From Gleditsia sinensis (Eukaryota; Streptophyta; Magnoliopsida; Fabales; Fabaceae): DNA of 64,000 bases. Shown here one piece after another: positions 11,859 through 22,662 of this stretch. The notes below the pieces were generated by a model, which was not told the DNA's origin, did no database searches, and worked only from the letters and a program-made list of their open reading frames with translations. The stretch is from contig CM073470.1 of NCBI GenBank assembly GCA_037074535.1, positions 48,773,067-48,837,066 of the forward strand. The letters run 5' to 3'. How positions within the stretch are numbered: the first letter of the stretch is position 1; each line of letters opens with the position of its first letter. The position numbers and the translations under genes are program-made.

Positions 11859-12208
11859 TGTAACGTCCCCTATTTTTCCTTATGTTTTTTATTAGAATTT
11901 ATTTCTTTCCGAGAGGAGAAAGCATATTAGATCTCAAGGGAGGATTAAATTATTTTACAATTTTACTCAGATCAAACAAGATCTTAGGATGGTTAAAATA
12001 ACATTTATGTAATTTAATTAAAATGGCATTTATGTAAATTCTTTAAGATGACAGTTTTGTAAATACTTTAGGAAGACAATTTTGTAAATAATGGAAGATG
12101 ACAAAGTTGTAAATATTGGGTGGTAGGTAGGAAATTTTTTAATTATTATAAGGGATGTAGGTGAGGAAAAGTGAGTGATAATTATGAGGGAGAGAAAGGA
12201 GTTTCGGT

Positions 12209-12349
12209 AAGGAAGAGAAAGAAAAGAAAAAAAAGGAGAGGAAAAGAAAGAGGAGGAAAAAGAAAGAGGAGGAAAAGGAAGAGGAAGAAGAAGAAGAGAA
12301 AGAAGAAGAGAAAGAGGAAGAAGAAGGAGAAGGAAGAGGAAAGGGAAAG
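12209..12349 (+). repeat. 141-base uninterrupted homopurine tract
   Basis: Only A and G on the plus strand, mostly GAA, GGA and AAG blocks. It sits just downstream of the presumed TATA-like element and upstream of the donor-like site of the R3 LTR, the same position as the purine-rich leader of R1 and of the other R3 copy (35440-35640). Confidence 0.9.
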
Positions 12350-13547
12350 CAAGCATCAAATTTGAGGATTTGTTTGAGGTAGGTTTAACATCTTCTAATA
12401 AATTTTGTACAAAATTATATATATGGTTTTAGATTTGTTTAAATGTGATTTTAAATAACATATGGTCTATATATTTATATGGAATTATATTTTAGTTGTA
12501 TAGACATGCATATGGGTGCATGGGATTACATAAAAGAAAAATAAGGGAGAAGTTAGTCTAAGCTGAATTTCGGAATAATTTGGGAAGCCTCTATTTTTGG
12601 AATTTTGGAAAACTTTGGCAAGGATTGTAAAGAAATTTTTAACATATGAATTGTAGATATATGTCTCATGGATCTATAGGCTCTAAAATTATTTAATTTA
12701 GAGTTCATATGAGTGAGATATGGCTAAATCATTGAGCAGAGGTCAGAATCTAGGATAGTAAAAATAATCATTTTTTTCTTTAATTTTCTTGAAATAAGCC
12801 ATAGGGAATTTATGAAATGATAAACATAAAACTTGTAGATAATTGTCTTAGTTGTTTATAGGCTTTGACATCACCTCAATTGGAGTCCATATGAGGGAGA
12901 TATGGCAGATAAATTAACCAGAGGTCAGAATTAGTCTAGAATGCATATTGGTAAAGTAAGTATTTTTGTTTTTAATTTTCTGAGAATAATCTGTAAGGAA
13001 TATGAAGATATGATAAAAATGAAAGTTGTAGATAATTCTCTTAACTATTTATAGGATTTAAAAACACCTCAATCGAAGTTCGTATGCGGAAGATATATTT
13101 GAATATGTGAGTAATGGTCAGAGAACACAGCTAGGCCGTGTTCTGGGTTGCTTTAGAATGGGTAGGCCGTGTTCGGGGCTATTTTGTAGTATGTTTGAAG
13201 TATTTTTCAAGTATGACCGTTTCTTGAACATGGCCAGGCCGTGTTGGATGCTGGATTATCATATTTATTTTTACTGTTTTCTACCGAAAAATAATCTTTT
13301 ATGTTTAAATATTTTTAGGAAACATATATCCAAGAAAAAGACTTTTAAATTGATGATATTAGTATCAAAAATTGCTCTTTTCCTTTATTTGATTTAAAAT
13401 GAATCATATTGGATATTGGTATGTGATGAATGATTATCAATCATTTGGTATAAAAATGAGGCATTATATTATGAAAAGTGATTAAATGGCAAGTGTAAAA
13501 CTCATAGCGAGTTGTTTGATAAATATATATTGCATTTGATGAATATG

Positions 13548-13550
<3 letters not shown>

Positions 13551-13611
<61 letters not shown>
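13551..13611. repeat. Compound (AT)n(AC)n microsatellite
   Basis: About 17 AT units followed by about 14 AC units, inside the solo R3 LTR. Confidence 0.92.
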
Positions 13612-14359
13612 TTTATATGTATGGATGAATATCGACCGGTTGTAATGCTTGAGACGGTACCGAGTAGGGGACGCCCTATTAAACTGAGTGAGTCAAGGGA
13701 GAGCCGCTCCAACCGGGTGATAGAGGTAATGTGAGGAGGCAGATGGGTGATGAACTCACATTCTCTGATCACTTATTGTGACGGTAGTTGATCGGTCACT
13801 ATGCGTATAGCAAATGAGTAATGTTCAGTGCATATATAGTATGTTAATTATGCATCAACTGAAGTGATGATTTTATCTTCAAATCCTAATATTTTTTGTA
13901 GATTATACAGCTGAACTTAACTCATTTTATTTATGTTAAGTCTACTGGGAACCTTTGTTCTCACTATTATTGTGGTGTTATGTTCAGATAAAAAGAAATG
14001 AGATGCAACAGGAAATGGCGTTACTGATGGAGATATCGATGTCAACACCACCTCCTCAACCTTTGTATTGGTGAAATGCTGTATAAGGACTCTTATTTAT
14101 GTACTGAAATATTGTATTGTATAAATATAACATGTGTGAGGTTTGTAATATATATGTAAACATATATATTGTGTTTTGAAATGTTGTATTGTATAATTAT
14201 AACATGTATGAGGTTTGTAATAAATATGTATGCATATATATTGTGTTTATACATATGGCGTATTTAACATGCGTAATGTGAAAAAAAAATTAAAGTAAAT
14301 CGGATCTTACAAAGTTGCTATAATAATAATAATTAAATAAAAAAAAATTGGATGTTACA

Positions 14360-16494
14360 TGTTACATGTTGATCTTGCATGTGATGTATGTTTGAATATT
14401 TAGGTTGGTGTGGAAAGTTCTACATAGGTATGGCTATAGATGGCAAAATTTTAAGATTTTTATGCTACTATTTTGTATATTTAAATGCGGTGAAAAATTG
14501 ATGGAATATGATTAAATGTAAATTAGGAAGAAAATGGAAGATGACATAATAAAATGATGAACTAAAACGTTAGAAAAGGTCTGGTTAGGAAGTTGGATTT
14601 CAGAATAGCCAAGGAAGCTTCTGTTTTTCAAATTTTGAGAAGAATCGGTTAGGAATTCAAAGAAATGGTTAATAGGAAAACTGTAGATATATGTCTCACG
14701 GATTTTTAGCCACTAGAATCATTCAATTTGGAGTCCATATGAGGTAGATATGTTCAGATTAGTGAGTAGTAGTCAGAAAATGGTTAATGAGGGAAGAGTC
14801 TATTAGGAAAGTTTCTGTGTTTGAATTTTTGAGAAAATTATGTTGGGAATTAAAATAACTGGTTAACATAAAAAATATAGATATATGTCTTACAGAAATT
14901 TAGCCACTGAAATCACTCAATTTGGAGTTCAAAATGGTCAAATTAGTAAGTAGATGTTAGAACCTACCTGAGAAGAAATAACGTTTAACTTGAGGGAGTA
15001 ATATCACCAAGATTTCTTAATATTTCTCTAAAATTTTCAACATACTAGTTTTAGATAATTGTTTTATCTTTAAATGGACACCAAGATCATCTAATTTGAA
15101 GTTAAAATGAGGGAATTATACTCTGATTAATGAGATAAGGTCAGGTAGGACAAAAACCTGCATCAAGGAATAACACAACATAGAGCATGGCCGTGTTCCA
15201 AGCCATGGTCAGGCCATGTTCAGTGTTGGAAATGACATTTTGAAGCCTAAAGCATGACTGTTTTATAGGAAAGGGCCAAGCTGTGATACAGGATACGTTT
15301 AGGCCGTGTTGAAAGCTGGTAAAACTTATTTTCAACATTTTTCTACCCTAAATGAACCTTATTAACTATAGGATAATAATAGAAATCAAATTGAAGAAGA
15401 ATGCCGTATTAAATTTGTGAAAACATGTGATGAAAATAATATAAGTATGAGGAAATTGACTAGAGGCCAAGCATAAAGAAAATGATAAGATAAAAATAAT
15501 ATTTAAAAAAGAAGTAGAATCTTATAAATGAAAATAATAAATGACTAGTGTATTCCATAGCCATTGCCATTGGATGAACACCTTACCATCTTAAGTATGT
15601 AATTTTGACATAGAAATATTTTATAAAGCATTATTTGAAATGATTATATTCATGTCATGATTACTAATAATTTTTGGTAATGATTATATTTTGATAAAAA
15701 TTTATGGCACGTGAGTATAATAAACATACTTGTTATTAAAATCATATTTTTGGCTATTAATGAGAAAAGAAAAGAAAACAAAAGAAATAAGCACGGTCAC
15801 ATGGCGGTCTGTGTGGTGCACTAGTAGGGGACGCCCTACCAACGGCTATGATTATGTTAATGAGAAAAGAAATTGTGCCATGTCGGACGGAGCGAGAAAA
15901 GTTCGTATCAGAGAGTAGAAAGTACTCACCCTGATCGGGGTAGCTTGACATAAAAATTAGTTGATAGCCATCATATGATATTCTGAAAATAGTTATTCAT
16001 GACATCCATGTCATTACTGTATGATTTTCATGTGCATAGATAAAGTACATTCATGTGACCTAAGGTAATTGCTATAGCTTATATAGATGAACATGACATG
16101 ATGAACTATATTGATGATAATTATGATTTATTATTGAACTTACTGGGATTTAATTCTCACTATATTTCCATATCATGTTCAGAAGACTAATATATGCAGA
16201 TATTCTCTATGACTGGCTTTTAGCGTACGTTGTGTCGAGTTGGCTAAGATCCCGTTGAAGGTGCAACCACCCACACCCGTATCCCCGGAACTGGTCAATA
16301 GGGATGAATAAGATGTGAACATATATGTGTTTGAATTTTTCTACGGATATTTTTAATTAATGATGTGTATATGAACCCAGATCTATATCAGTATTATTGC
16401 TATACTATAAACCTTAATTATACTTGGTTAATTTAATCGAATGTTATCATGAGTAAAATAGTTAAAAATAAAGAGGTAATGACTTCATGGGGTT

Positions 16495-16588
<94 letters not shown>

Positions 16589-16625
16589 GTGTGTGTGTGT
16601 GTGTAAAAAAAATGAAGTTATTACA
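14360..16625 (+). mobile_element. Outer R1 LTR, 3' part
   Basis: R1 LTR from the duplicated TGTTA to the terminus. It contains two repeat units (about 14580-15000), GGCCGTGTT motifs (15188-15310), the GC-rich module with hairpin at 15824-15839, an acceptor-like CATGTTCAG (about 16181) and the terminal microsatellite. Its end TTATTACA abuts the duplicated ATGAA at 16626. Confidence 0.82.
16497..16604. repeat. Compound (AAAT)n(AT)n(TG)n microsatellite
   Basis: About seven AAAT units, about 32 AT units and about eight TG units, next to the R1 LTR terminus, at the same place as the TA tracts at 133-219 and 61431-61490. Confidence 0.92.
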
Positions 16626-16630
16626 ATGAA

Positions 16631-17640
16631 TCTGGAAGATACTTTCGGAGCTGTGATACATGAAAAACATTATGTAGGTTGAACAAATTAGGTGGAAGGA
16701 CAACTTGATATGCTGACATCCCTACTTTCTTCAAAATTTGGTAGGGTCCCAAAAATCGTAGTCTTAACTTTCTGGTCTTGAGAGACTTACCAATTCCAGT
16801 AGTCGGGGAAAGTTTTAGAAATACATGGTCTCTTTCCTCAAACTCCAGAGATCTATGTCTCTTATCGTAGTAACTCTTTTGCCGACTCTGAGTGGTAAGT
16901 ATTTTGTCTCATATCATCCTGATTTATTCAGTGGTTTTTTGAACTAAATCAAGGCCTAACAAGTTCTTTTCTCCTACCTCAAACCAACATAGTGGAGATC
17001 AGCACTTCTTACTGTATAAAGCTTCGTAGGGGGCCATCTTAATACTAGAGTGATAGCTATTATTATAAGAAAACTCTACTAAAGGTAGGTACTTATCCCA
17101 TTATTTACCTTGCTCTATCACACAGGCCCTTAACATATCTTCTAGAGTTTGAATAGTTCGTTCTTTTTACTCGTCAATTTGATGATGGTAGTCAGTACTG
17201 AACTACAACTGGGTTCCAAAAGCTTCCTCCAACGCCTTCTAAAACCTCGACGTGAACCTCGAATCTCTATCATAAATAATATTTAAGGAAATTCTATGTA
17301 GTCTAATTATTTTTTAGACGTACAATTGGGCCAATTTATCTAATAAATAGTTAATTTTTATGGGCAGAAAATGAGCAGATTTGATTAATCTATCAACTAT
17401 TACCCAAATAGAATCATGTCCAACTAAAGTCTTAGGTAAGCCCACCACAAAGTCCATCGAAATATTGTCCCATTTCCATTTAGGGATCTTAAGAGGTTGT
17501 AGAAATCCCACTAGATTTTGATGCTTTACCTTCACCTTCTAACAAATTAAACATTTCGCCATAAACTTAGCGATGTCTTTTTTCATCCCTGGCCACCAAT
17601 ACATCTTCTTTAAATCTTGATACATTTTGGTGGATCCAGG
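16631..17640 (-). pseudogene. R1 integrase (minus strand), defective
   Basis: Integrase region of the full R1 element, reading from about 17640 down to 16631 and continuing at 6566. The N-terminal zinc-binding part ends with AKCLIC (about 17545). The catalytic core shows MDFVVGLPKTL with the first Asp (about 17450), a YDRDSRFTSRF segment with the second Asp (about 17270) and an ERTIQTLEDML segment with the Glu (about 17150). The C-terminal part has FLGPYQILKKVG and NVFHVSQLRKYL-like motifs (about 16640-16760). Several in-frame stops interrupt it, so it cannot make a working enzyme. Integrase would insert the element's cDNA into chromatin. The same region is better preserved on the plus strand at 27088-28011. 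Confidence 0.85.
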
Positions 17641-18360
17641 ATGGACTATTTACTTACTCTGGTGTGCTTTATGCAAGATCCTAATCCTCAATTCTTGTTC
17701 TCGAGCGACACTAACCCTTCCTTAATATATGATTACTCTATCTTCTGAGACAGAAAAATCATCTTGTTCTTTATGATCCTATAAGTATTAGTCGTGAGCT
17801 TGAGCCTTTTTAATCTTAGATCTAAGACCACACTCTATACTCAACCCATTGATGATTAGCTTCTTTGGGGTAAGAGTAGTGACCAGCTTTAAAATTTGAA
17901 ACTCCTCTAACATCTGCATCTCATACACCATCATCTGACTCATGTGCAGAGATTTTCGACTTAAGACATCAACTATAATATTCGCCTTTCCTGGATGATA
18001 CTTTATCTCAAACTTGCAGTCATTGAGAAATTTCATCCATCTTCGTTGCCTCATATTTAACTCATTCTGATAAAAAAGGTACTTAAGACTTTTATGATCA
18101 CAGTATATTCTAAATGTTGCCCCGTACAAATAGTGTCGTCAAATCTTTAAGGCAAACACTACCGCTGCCAATTCAAGATCATGGGTTGGATAATTTCATT
18201 CATGGGATCTAAGTTGCTTAGAGGTGTAAGCAACTACTCTATTGTCTTGCATTAGCACACACCCTAGCCCTTTCTTTGAAGCATCACAATACACTTCAAA
18301 ATGTTCTGTGGGGTCTGGGATAATTAAAATAGGAGGAATGGTCAATCTTGTCTTAAGCTC
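17641..18360 (-). pseudogene. R1 RNase H and connection region, defective
   Basis: Ribonuclease H domain of the R1 polyprotein. Reading minus strand, EVYCDASKKGLGCVL (about 18300) carries the first Asp, LELAAVVFALKI the Glu (about 18160), RIYCDHKSLKYL the next Asp (about 18100) and IIVDVLSRKS the last Asp (about 17965). These are the four acidic residues of retrotransposon RNase H, which removes the RNA strand after cDNA synthesis. The longest open piece is 17788-18129. In-frame stops occur at SHE*NYP and ALKI*RHY, so the domain is dead as it stands. A tether follows before the integrase zinc finger. Confidence 0.85.
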
Positions 18361-19199
18361 CTAGAAACTAACTTCACATTGATCAGTCCATTTGAAAGGA
18401 CTTCCCTTTCGGGTCAATTTAGTCAATGGCAAGGCTATACAAGAGAAGTTTTGTATAAACCTCCTATAGTATCTTGCCAAACCCAAGAAACTTCTAACTT
18501 CTATAACTGTCTTTGGTCTTTCCCACTGAATCACTGCTTCCGTTTTCTTAGGGTTTACGGTTACCCTTTTATTTGAAATGGCATGTCCAAGAAATTTTAC
18601 CTTTGACAGCCAAAATCCACACTTCTCCAATTTGGAATACAACTTTTTCTCTTTCAGCACTTGAAGCACGATTCGTAGATGTTGTTTATTTTCTTTCTCA
18701 CTCTAAGAATATATCAAGATGTCATCAATGAACAATACCACAAATTGATCTAGGTAGGATTGAAAAATGCGATTCATGTAATCCATGAAAATTGCAGGTA
18801 CATTTGTTAACCCGAAGGGCATTACGAGAAACTCATAGTGTCCATACCTAGTCCTGAAGACTGCTTTTGGTACATCCTCCTCCTTAATCCTAATATGGTG
18901 GTATCCCAACCTCAATTCAATTTTAGAAAAGATTAAGGCTTTCTCTAACTATTTCTTAAGTTCTTGTAGTTCCTTCGAGGCCATTCTATAAGGTTTAATA
19001 GAGATAGGCCCTGTCCCGGGTAGGAGATCAATAGAGAACTCTATCTCTCTCTCAAGAGGTAAGCCTGGAATATCTGGTAGAAATACTTCAGGAAACTCAT
19101 TAGCTATTGCAATTTCATTAAGTTTCGGTTTGACTTCTAGGTTTGATAAACACAAGAGAATGTAACCAAGTACTCCACTCTTCAACTCCCGATTAACTT
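18361..19199 (-). pseudogene. R1 reverse transcriptase, internally deleted
   Basis: RT of the minus-strand R1 polyprotein. The N-terminal part has EFPEVFLPDIPGLP and PYRMASKELQELKK (18949-19185). It then jumps directly to FSKIELRLGYHHIRIKEEDV, so about 60 residues that normally lie between (including the CIDYRxLN block) are missing. The first catalytic Asp of motif A is Glu here (SKIE rather than SKID). The second catalytic motif is kept as FIDD in VVLFIDDILIYS (about 18715). Then come LVKVKFLGHAIS-type thumb residues and RSFLGLARYYRRF (about 18450). Stops occur after QELKK, after ILIYS and after CEVSF. Confidence 0.87.
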
Positions 19200-19557
19200 G
19201 ATTGGCATTTAATAATTACATCTCCTCTTCTGGAGTAGGAGGTAGAAATTCAATGGTCTTGGTGCAGCAATTTAGCAAGACCCGATTTTTAGACATCCAG
19301 TCTAACCTTAGAATGATATCAATACTTCTTAAAGGTAGAAAAATGAGGTCTATAGAAAAAGTTTTCTCTTGGATGGTGACTTGGCAATCTTTACATACAG
19401 AGGAGGTTAAGACCCTTTCCCCTGTGGAAGTTACTACAGATAGCTCATAGGGGGTTTTAGAAATAGGATACTAAAACTCCCTAACAAATTGTTTCAATAT
19501 AAATGAATGACTAGCACCAGAGTCAAACAACACCATAAGAGTAAATCCATAGATATA
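19200..19557 (-). pseudogene. R1 protease, degraded
   Basis: Minus-strand protease region between the zinc knuckle and RT. The active-site segment is MVLFDSGASHSFI (about 19500-19540; Asp-Ser-Gly triad). A weaker IILRLDWM motif (about 19310) stands in for the ILGMDWL seen in related elements. It would cleave the Gag-Pol precursor. Stops are present at the zinc-knuckle boundary and near REF*YPIS. Confidence 0.8.
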
Positions 19558-20621
19558 TCATGTACCTTGAATCATTTCGGAGGATTGGGCTACCTCTTGG
19601 CCGCTCAAGGTGAAAACCATTCCTTTCACCTGAGGCATCTGTTTCGGCTGCTTCCCCACATTCTGTGGGCAGTTCTTTGCAAAATGACCTTTCTGTCCGC
19701 AATTGAAGCAAGCATCTGATCCCATGTAGCATGGCTGGTTACCATGCATACATCCGCACTTAGTACACTTAACTGTGGCAAAGTTCTTTTGGAAGGGTCA
19801 GGGACTTACAGTCATTGGCCTTTTGCCAATACCCTGTCTTTTTCCTTTGACATTTCTACCAGAGTTTTGTGGCCCGTTCTTCATTTTCCAAAAGTTTCGT
19901 GTTTATTTCTCATCCTCCATTGCTCTCAAGCTCTTTTCTAGGAGTCTGCATTTATTTATCAGAGGTACAAACTCCCTGATCTCTATAGCTCTAACAGCAT
20001 TTCATATCTCCGGATTCAAACCCGCTTTGAACTTTACAACCTTCTACGCTTCATCAGGGTTAAATCGCAGGTAAGAGGAGAACGTAGACAACTTCTCAAA
20101 CCTTGCGATGTAATGGTCTACGGTCATGCTTCCCTACCTGAGTTGGAGAAATTCGATCTCCTTCTCCGACCGCACTGTACTTAGGAAGTACTTTTACAAA
20201 AAAAAATGTCTTTAAATACCTGCCAAGTGATCTGCCTTCCCTGGTGAGCTAAAAGTTCTCTAGCTCCACGTCACCAGCATTCTGCTTCATCTTTTAGCTT
20301 ATATGCAGCGAAGATAACTTGTTGCTCCTCGGTACAACCCATCACTTCAAATATTTTCTCTAGTTCCCTTATCCACCGTTGAGCTACAATCGGGTTGAAG
20401 CTGTCTTTAAAAGAAGGTGGTCTAGTCCTTAGGAACTCGTATATGCCGTTATCATTCCCTACCATATGGTTATTAGCACCATTCTCACCATTCGAGTTAT
20501 TAGCATTTTGGAGGTATTGTAGAATTTGGTTGGTGGTTATAACTTGGTCTTCAATTGCCGTGGCAAGGTTGTGTAGAGTTTTCTCCGCATTATTTGCCAG
20601 ATTCCTCCTTGGTGGTGCCAT
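19558..20621 (-). pseudogene. R1 gag with CCHC zinc knuckle, defective
   Basis: Capsid-type protein of R1. It starts MAPPRRNLANNAEK at 20621, the first Met after the primer-binding site and untranslated leader. The conserved core WIRELEKIFEVMGCTEEQQ and FAAYKLKDEAECW (about 20270-20370) is the retrotransposon gag domain. A stop replaces the next Trp at 20271. Downstream, fragments LNPEIRNAVRAIEI (about 20000) and a zinc knuckle CFNCGQKGHFAKNC (about 19700; CX2CX4HX4C) are recognisable in shifted or stop-interrupted frames. Gag packages element RNA into virus-like particles. Plus-strand open frames over this region (for example 20395-20664 and 19775-20074) are shadows. Confidence 0.87.
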
Positions 20622-20862
20622 TTCCTATTGTGGCAAAAATAAAGTTATTCTGCTATTGAGATGATCAAGCTCAATAGTTAGTTTCAAAAATAATTAACAA
20701 TAGTCATAGCACTACCTTGGAATATAGATAGAAAACACTAGTAATTTCTTACCTATATGAAATCACTGATTCCCTACACCTACAACCACAACATACTCAA
20801 GATAGTATAAGATCGATTTAGATAACCATCCACCCACTGGTCATCTAGGATCGACCTGCTCT
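20622..20862 (-). other. R1 untranslated leader between PBS and gag
   Basis: About 240 bases between primer-binding site and gag start. No frame is conserved. It includes a repeated ATCTAG/GATCGA-rich stretch near 20810-20860. Confidence 0.6.
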
Positions 20863-20875
20863 GCTCTGATATCAA
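20863..20875 (-). other. Primer-binding site, initiator tRNA-Met
   Basis: Minus strand reads TTGATATCAGAGC, one mismatch from TTGGTATCAGAGC, three bases downstream of the 5' LTR end GAGTTGTTACA. It would anneal the 3' end of initiator tRNA-Met to prime reverse transcription. Confidence 0.85.
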
Positions 20876-20878
20876 TTA

Positions 20879-22662
20879 TGTAACAACTCTATTTTTTTTA
20901 CATATATATATATATTTAAAATCCCATGAAGTCATTACCTCTTTACTTCTAATTATTTAACTCATAATAACATTCAATTAATTTAACAAAGTAAAATTAA
21001 GGTTTACACATCATTAATTAACAATTTTCGTACACACATCAAACACATATATGTCTACATTTTATTCATCCATATTGACCAGTTTTGGGGATATAGGTGT
21101 AATATCTCGTAATTTTTAAATAATAATGTTTTACGATAAAAATATATATTTTTATTTTAAATGATTATGTTTTGTTAAAAGCAAATATATTTTTAATTAA
21201 AATGATTTTTGTTTTGCTTAAAATAATTATATTGGCCTTTAAAATAATTATATTAGCCTTTAATAAATTTGTAACATGATATAGCAACATCCATGACCAG
21301 TCATCCAAGTAGCAAATATTGTAAATTTTATCAAAGTTCTAAGATCGAAATTCCATATAAATGTTACAAATTTCAAAGCTTTTCTTAAACAAAAATTGTT
21401 AAACCTACCTAAAGATCTCCCTGGCTCACTTAATGAATTCTTTTTCTTGTTTCCTTTTTAAGGAAGTAGCAAGATTCCTCCCTTCCCTTAGCTTTTCTTG
21501 CAGCTTAAATAAGAGAAGGGGGTGAGTTTTGAGCCTTAAGGATGAAGAGAAAATATGGATTCATGTAGAGATTAAGCTAACTTACTTTGAGTATTTAGTC
21601 CTGTAAACTTCTCCTTTATCTTCCTTCATCTCTTCTCCTCTCTTTCTCTCATTTCCTCACTCTACCTTGCTTATGTTTTTCCTCTCGCTCACTTGGACAA
21701 AATTATAATGTTATAAGGGTGGGTTTTGCTTAAATAAACTATCTAGTGGTTCACCTTTCATAATCATAGCAAAAGGAGATTTGTATTTTGAAAATTTTGA
21801 TAAAATGTTCTTAAGACAAGACACAAGATCCCTTTAATTTAAGGATTCATTTCTTTTTTCTTTTTTCTCACTTAAGTATGATAGGTTTGCCTTTTTAGCC
21901 CTTAAATCTCCCTTGATTGGCTGAAATTATTTTTGTAAGATAAGGGTGTTTTGTCATAATTTCATGTATTATTACCTACTTGTTGAAATTATGAATGTAG
22001 GATATAGATATTTTGTCCTAATGCCATGTGATCTAATCTTGATTATTACACTACTGTTTTCTCACATGGTTCTTGTTTTTTCCTCTTGGATTTGGGCTCC
22101 TTCTTGCCCATTTTCTTTGCTTTAGCTAAAATTCTACATTTCATGGAGGGCTTGGTCACATTTTTATGGTTTGTGGGCTATCGATCCAATTTCTTTATCC
22201 TAGTCCAAGTCTATGTTTTATTTCTTATTTGGGCTATCATATTCGCTTGCTAGAAACTCATGTGAAGTTAAAAAATTCTATATGAAGTGTTGATAAGTGA
22301 AAGCCCAATGTTTGGGTAAAGATGTTAAACTTAGGAACTTTAACTCTTGAATTAGAAAAAATTTCCCTAATCCAATCTTTTTGAAATTTTAAGACCTTTA
22401 CTTGCTTCCCAAAAATTTATGTTCCTTACCCTAGAATTTCACCTCTTTTTAGTATATTATTTCAAAAAAATTTCCTATTAGGTTTTTCTCTCTTTACTTA
22501 TTTCCTTAATGTTAGAAACATTTTCTATGCATACACATAAGGTGAAGAATTTCTAAGGGTTATATTTGCTTAGATATTTAAAAATTGTCTAATAAATTTT
22601 ATTTCTTTAACTAAATATTTATGTACATTTATTAATAAAGAAACAAAATTAGAGATGTTTCA
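20879..22662 (-). repeat. R1 5' LTR of the full element, with internal deletion
   Basis: Plus-strand start TGTAACAACTCT (20879), end GATGTTTCA (22662), only 1784 bp against 3832 bp in the partner LTR. Between them, R1 sequence stops at 21097, an R2 LTR start follows (21098-21270), and R1 resumes at a point about 2 kb further into the LTR. The repeat array and the hairpin module are gone from this copy. Confidence 0.83.
21098..21270 (+). mobile_element. Remnant of an R2 LTR start
   Basis: Begins TGTAATATCTCGTAATTTTTAAATAATAATG like the other R2 LTRs and breaks off in TTTAATAAATTT, where R1 sequence GTAACATGATATAGC resumes. It is what remains of an R2 insertion after a deletion that also took about 2 kb of R1. 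Confidence 0.8.

Larger units (their letters stand above)
11859..14359 (+). mobile_element. Solo R3 LTR
   Basis: Starts TGTAACGTCCCC and ends GGATGTTACA, 2501 bp, flanked by TGTTA (11854-11858 and 14360-14364). The surrounding R1 sequence (ATATCATGTTACATGTTGATC) is restored when it is removed. It contains a 141-base homopurine tract, a donor-like GAG|GTAGGTTTAACA at 12379, GGCCGTGTT motifs (13132-13240), a TA/CA microsatellite, a hairpin (13664-13679) and an acceptor-like TTCAG at 13987. Open frames here (12030-12359, 12171-12365, 13107-13397) reflect low-complexity or LTR sequence, not genes. Confidence 0.87.
6567..16625 (+). mobile_element. R1 LTR composite inserted into R1 pol
   Basis: A plus-strand R1 LTR (start TGTAACATCCCTAATTTC, end GAAGTTATTACA) flanked by ATGAA. 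It has been enlarged by a second R1 LTR (about 7451-11309) and a solo R3 LTR (11859-14359). Removing these leaves about 3.7 kb, consistent with one R1 LTR. No gag or pol is present. Outer-LTR segments are 6567-7450, 11310-11858 and 14360-16625. The module with the GC-rich hairpin is at 15790-15950 and the TA/TG microsatellite near the terminus at 16524-16604. Confidence 0.85.
111..22662 (-). mobile_element. Full-length R1 Ty3/Gypsy chromovirus (nested, defective)
   Basis: This is a minus-strand LTR retrotransposon, bounded by TGTAAC/TTTCA termini and the TTGTG duplication. On the minus strand the order is: 5' LTR (20879-22662), primer-binding site (20863-20875), gag, protease, RT, RNase H, integrase, chromodomain-like tail, polypurine tract (about 6304-6325) and 3' LTR (111-6303). 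After removing nested insertions the internal domain is about 4.5 kb. The pol order and the chromodomain-like C-terminus (motif TIPLVKVLWEG followed by EESTWELEE) fit the Tekay/Del group of chromoviruses; the clade assignment is from family knowledge. Many stops and a deletion in RT make it non-autonomous. The two LTRs differ mainly by a large deletion in the 5' copy. Confidence 0.88.

Noticed and set aside
12030..12365. Overlapping Lys/Arg/Glu-rich and Leu/Ser-rich frames on both strands
   Set aside because: Artefact of the 141-base homopurine tract in the R3 LTR.
19507..20664. Plus-strand frames opposite gag and protease (19507-19719, 19744-20074, 20395-20664)
   Set aside because: Antisense shadows of the minus-strand gag and protease, which carry recognisable motifs.
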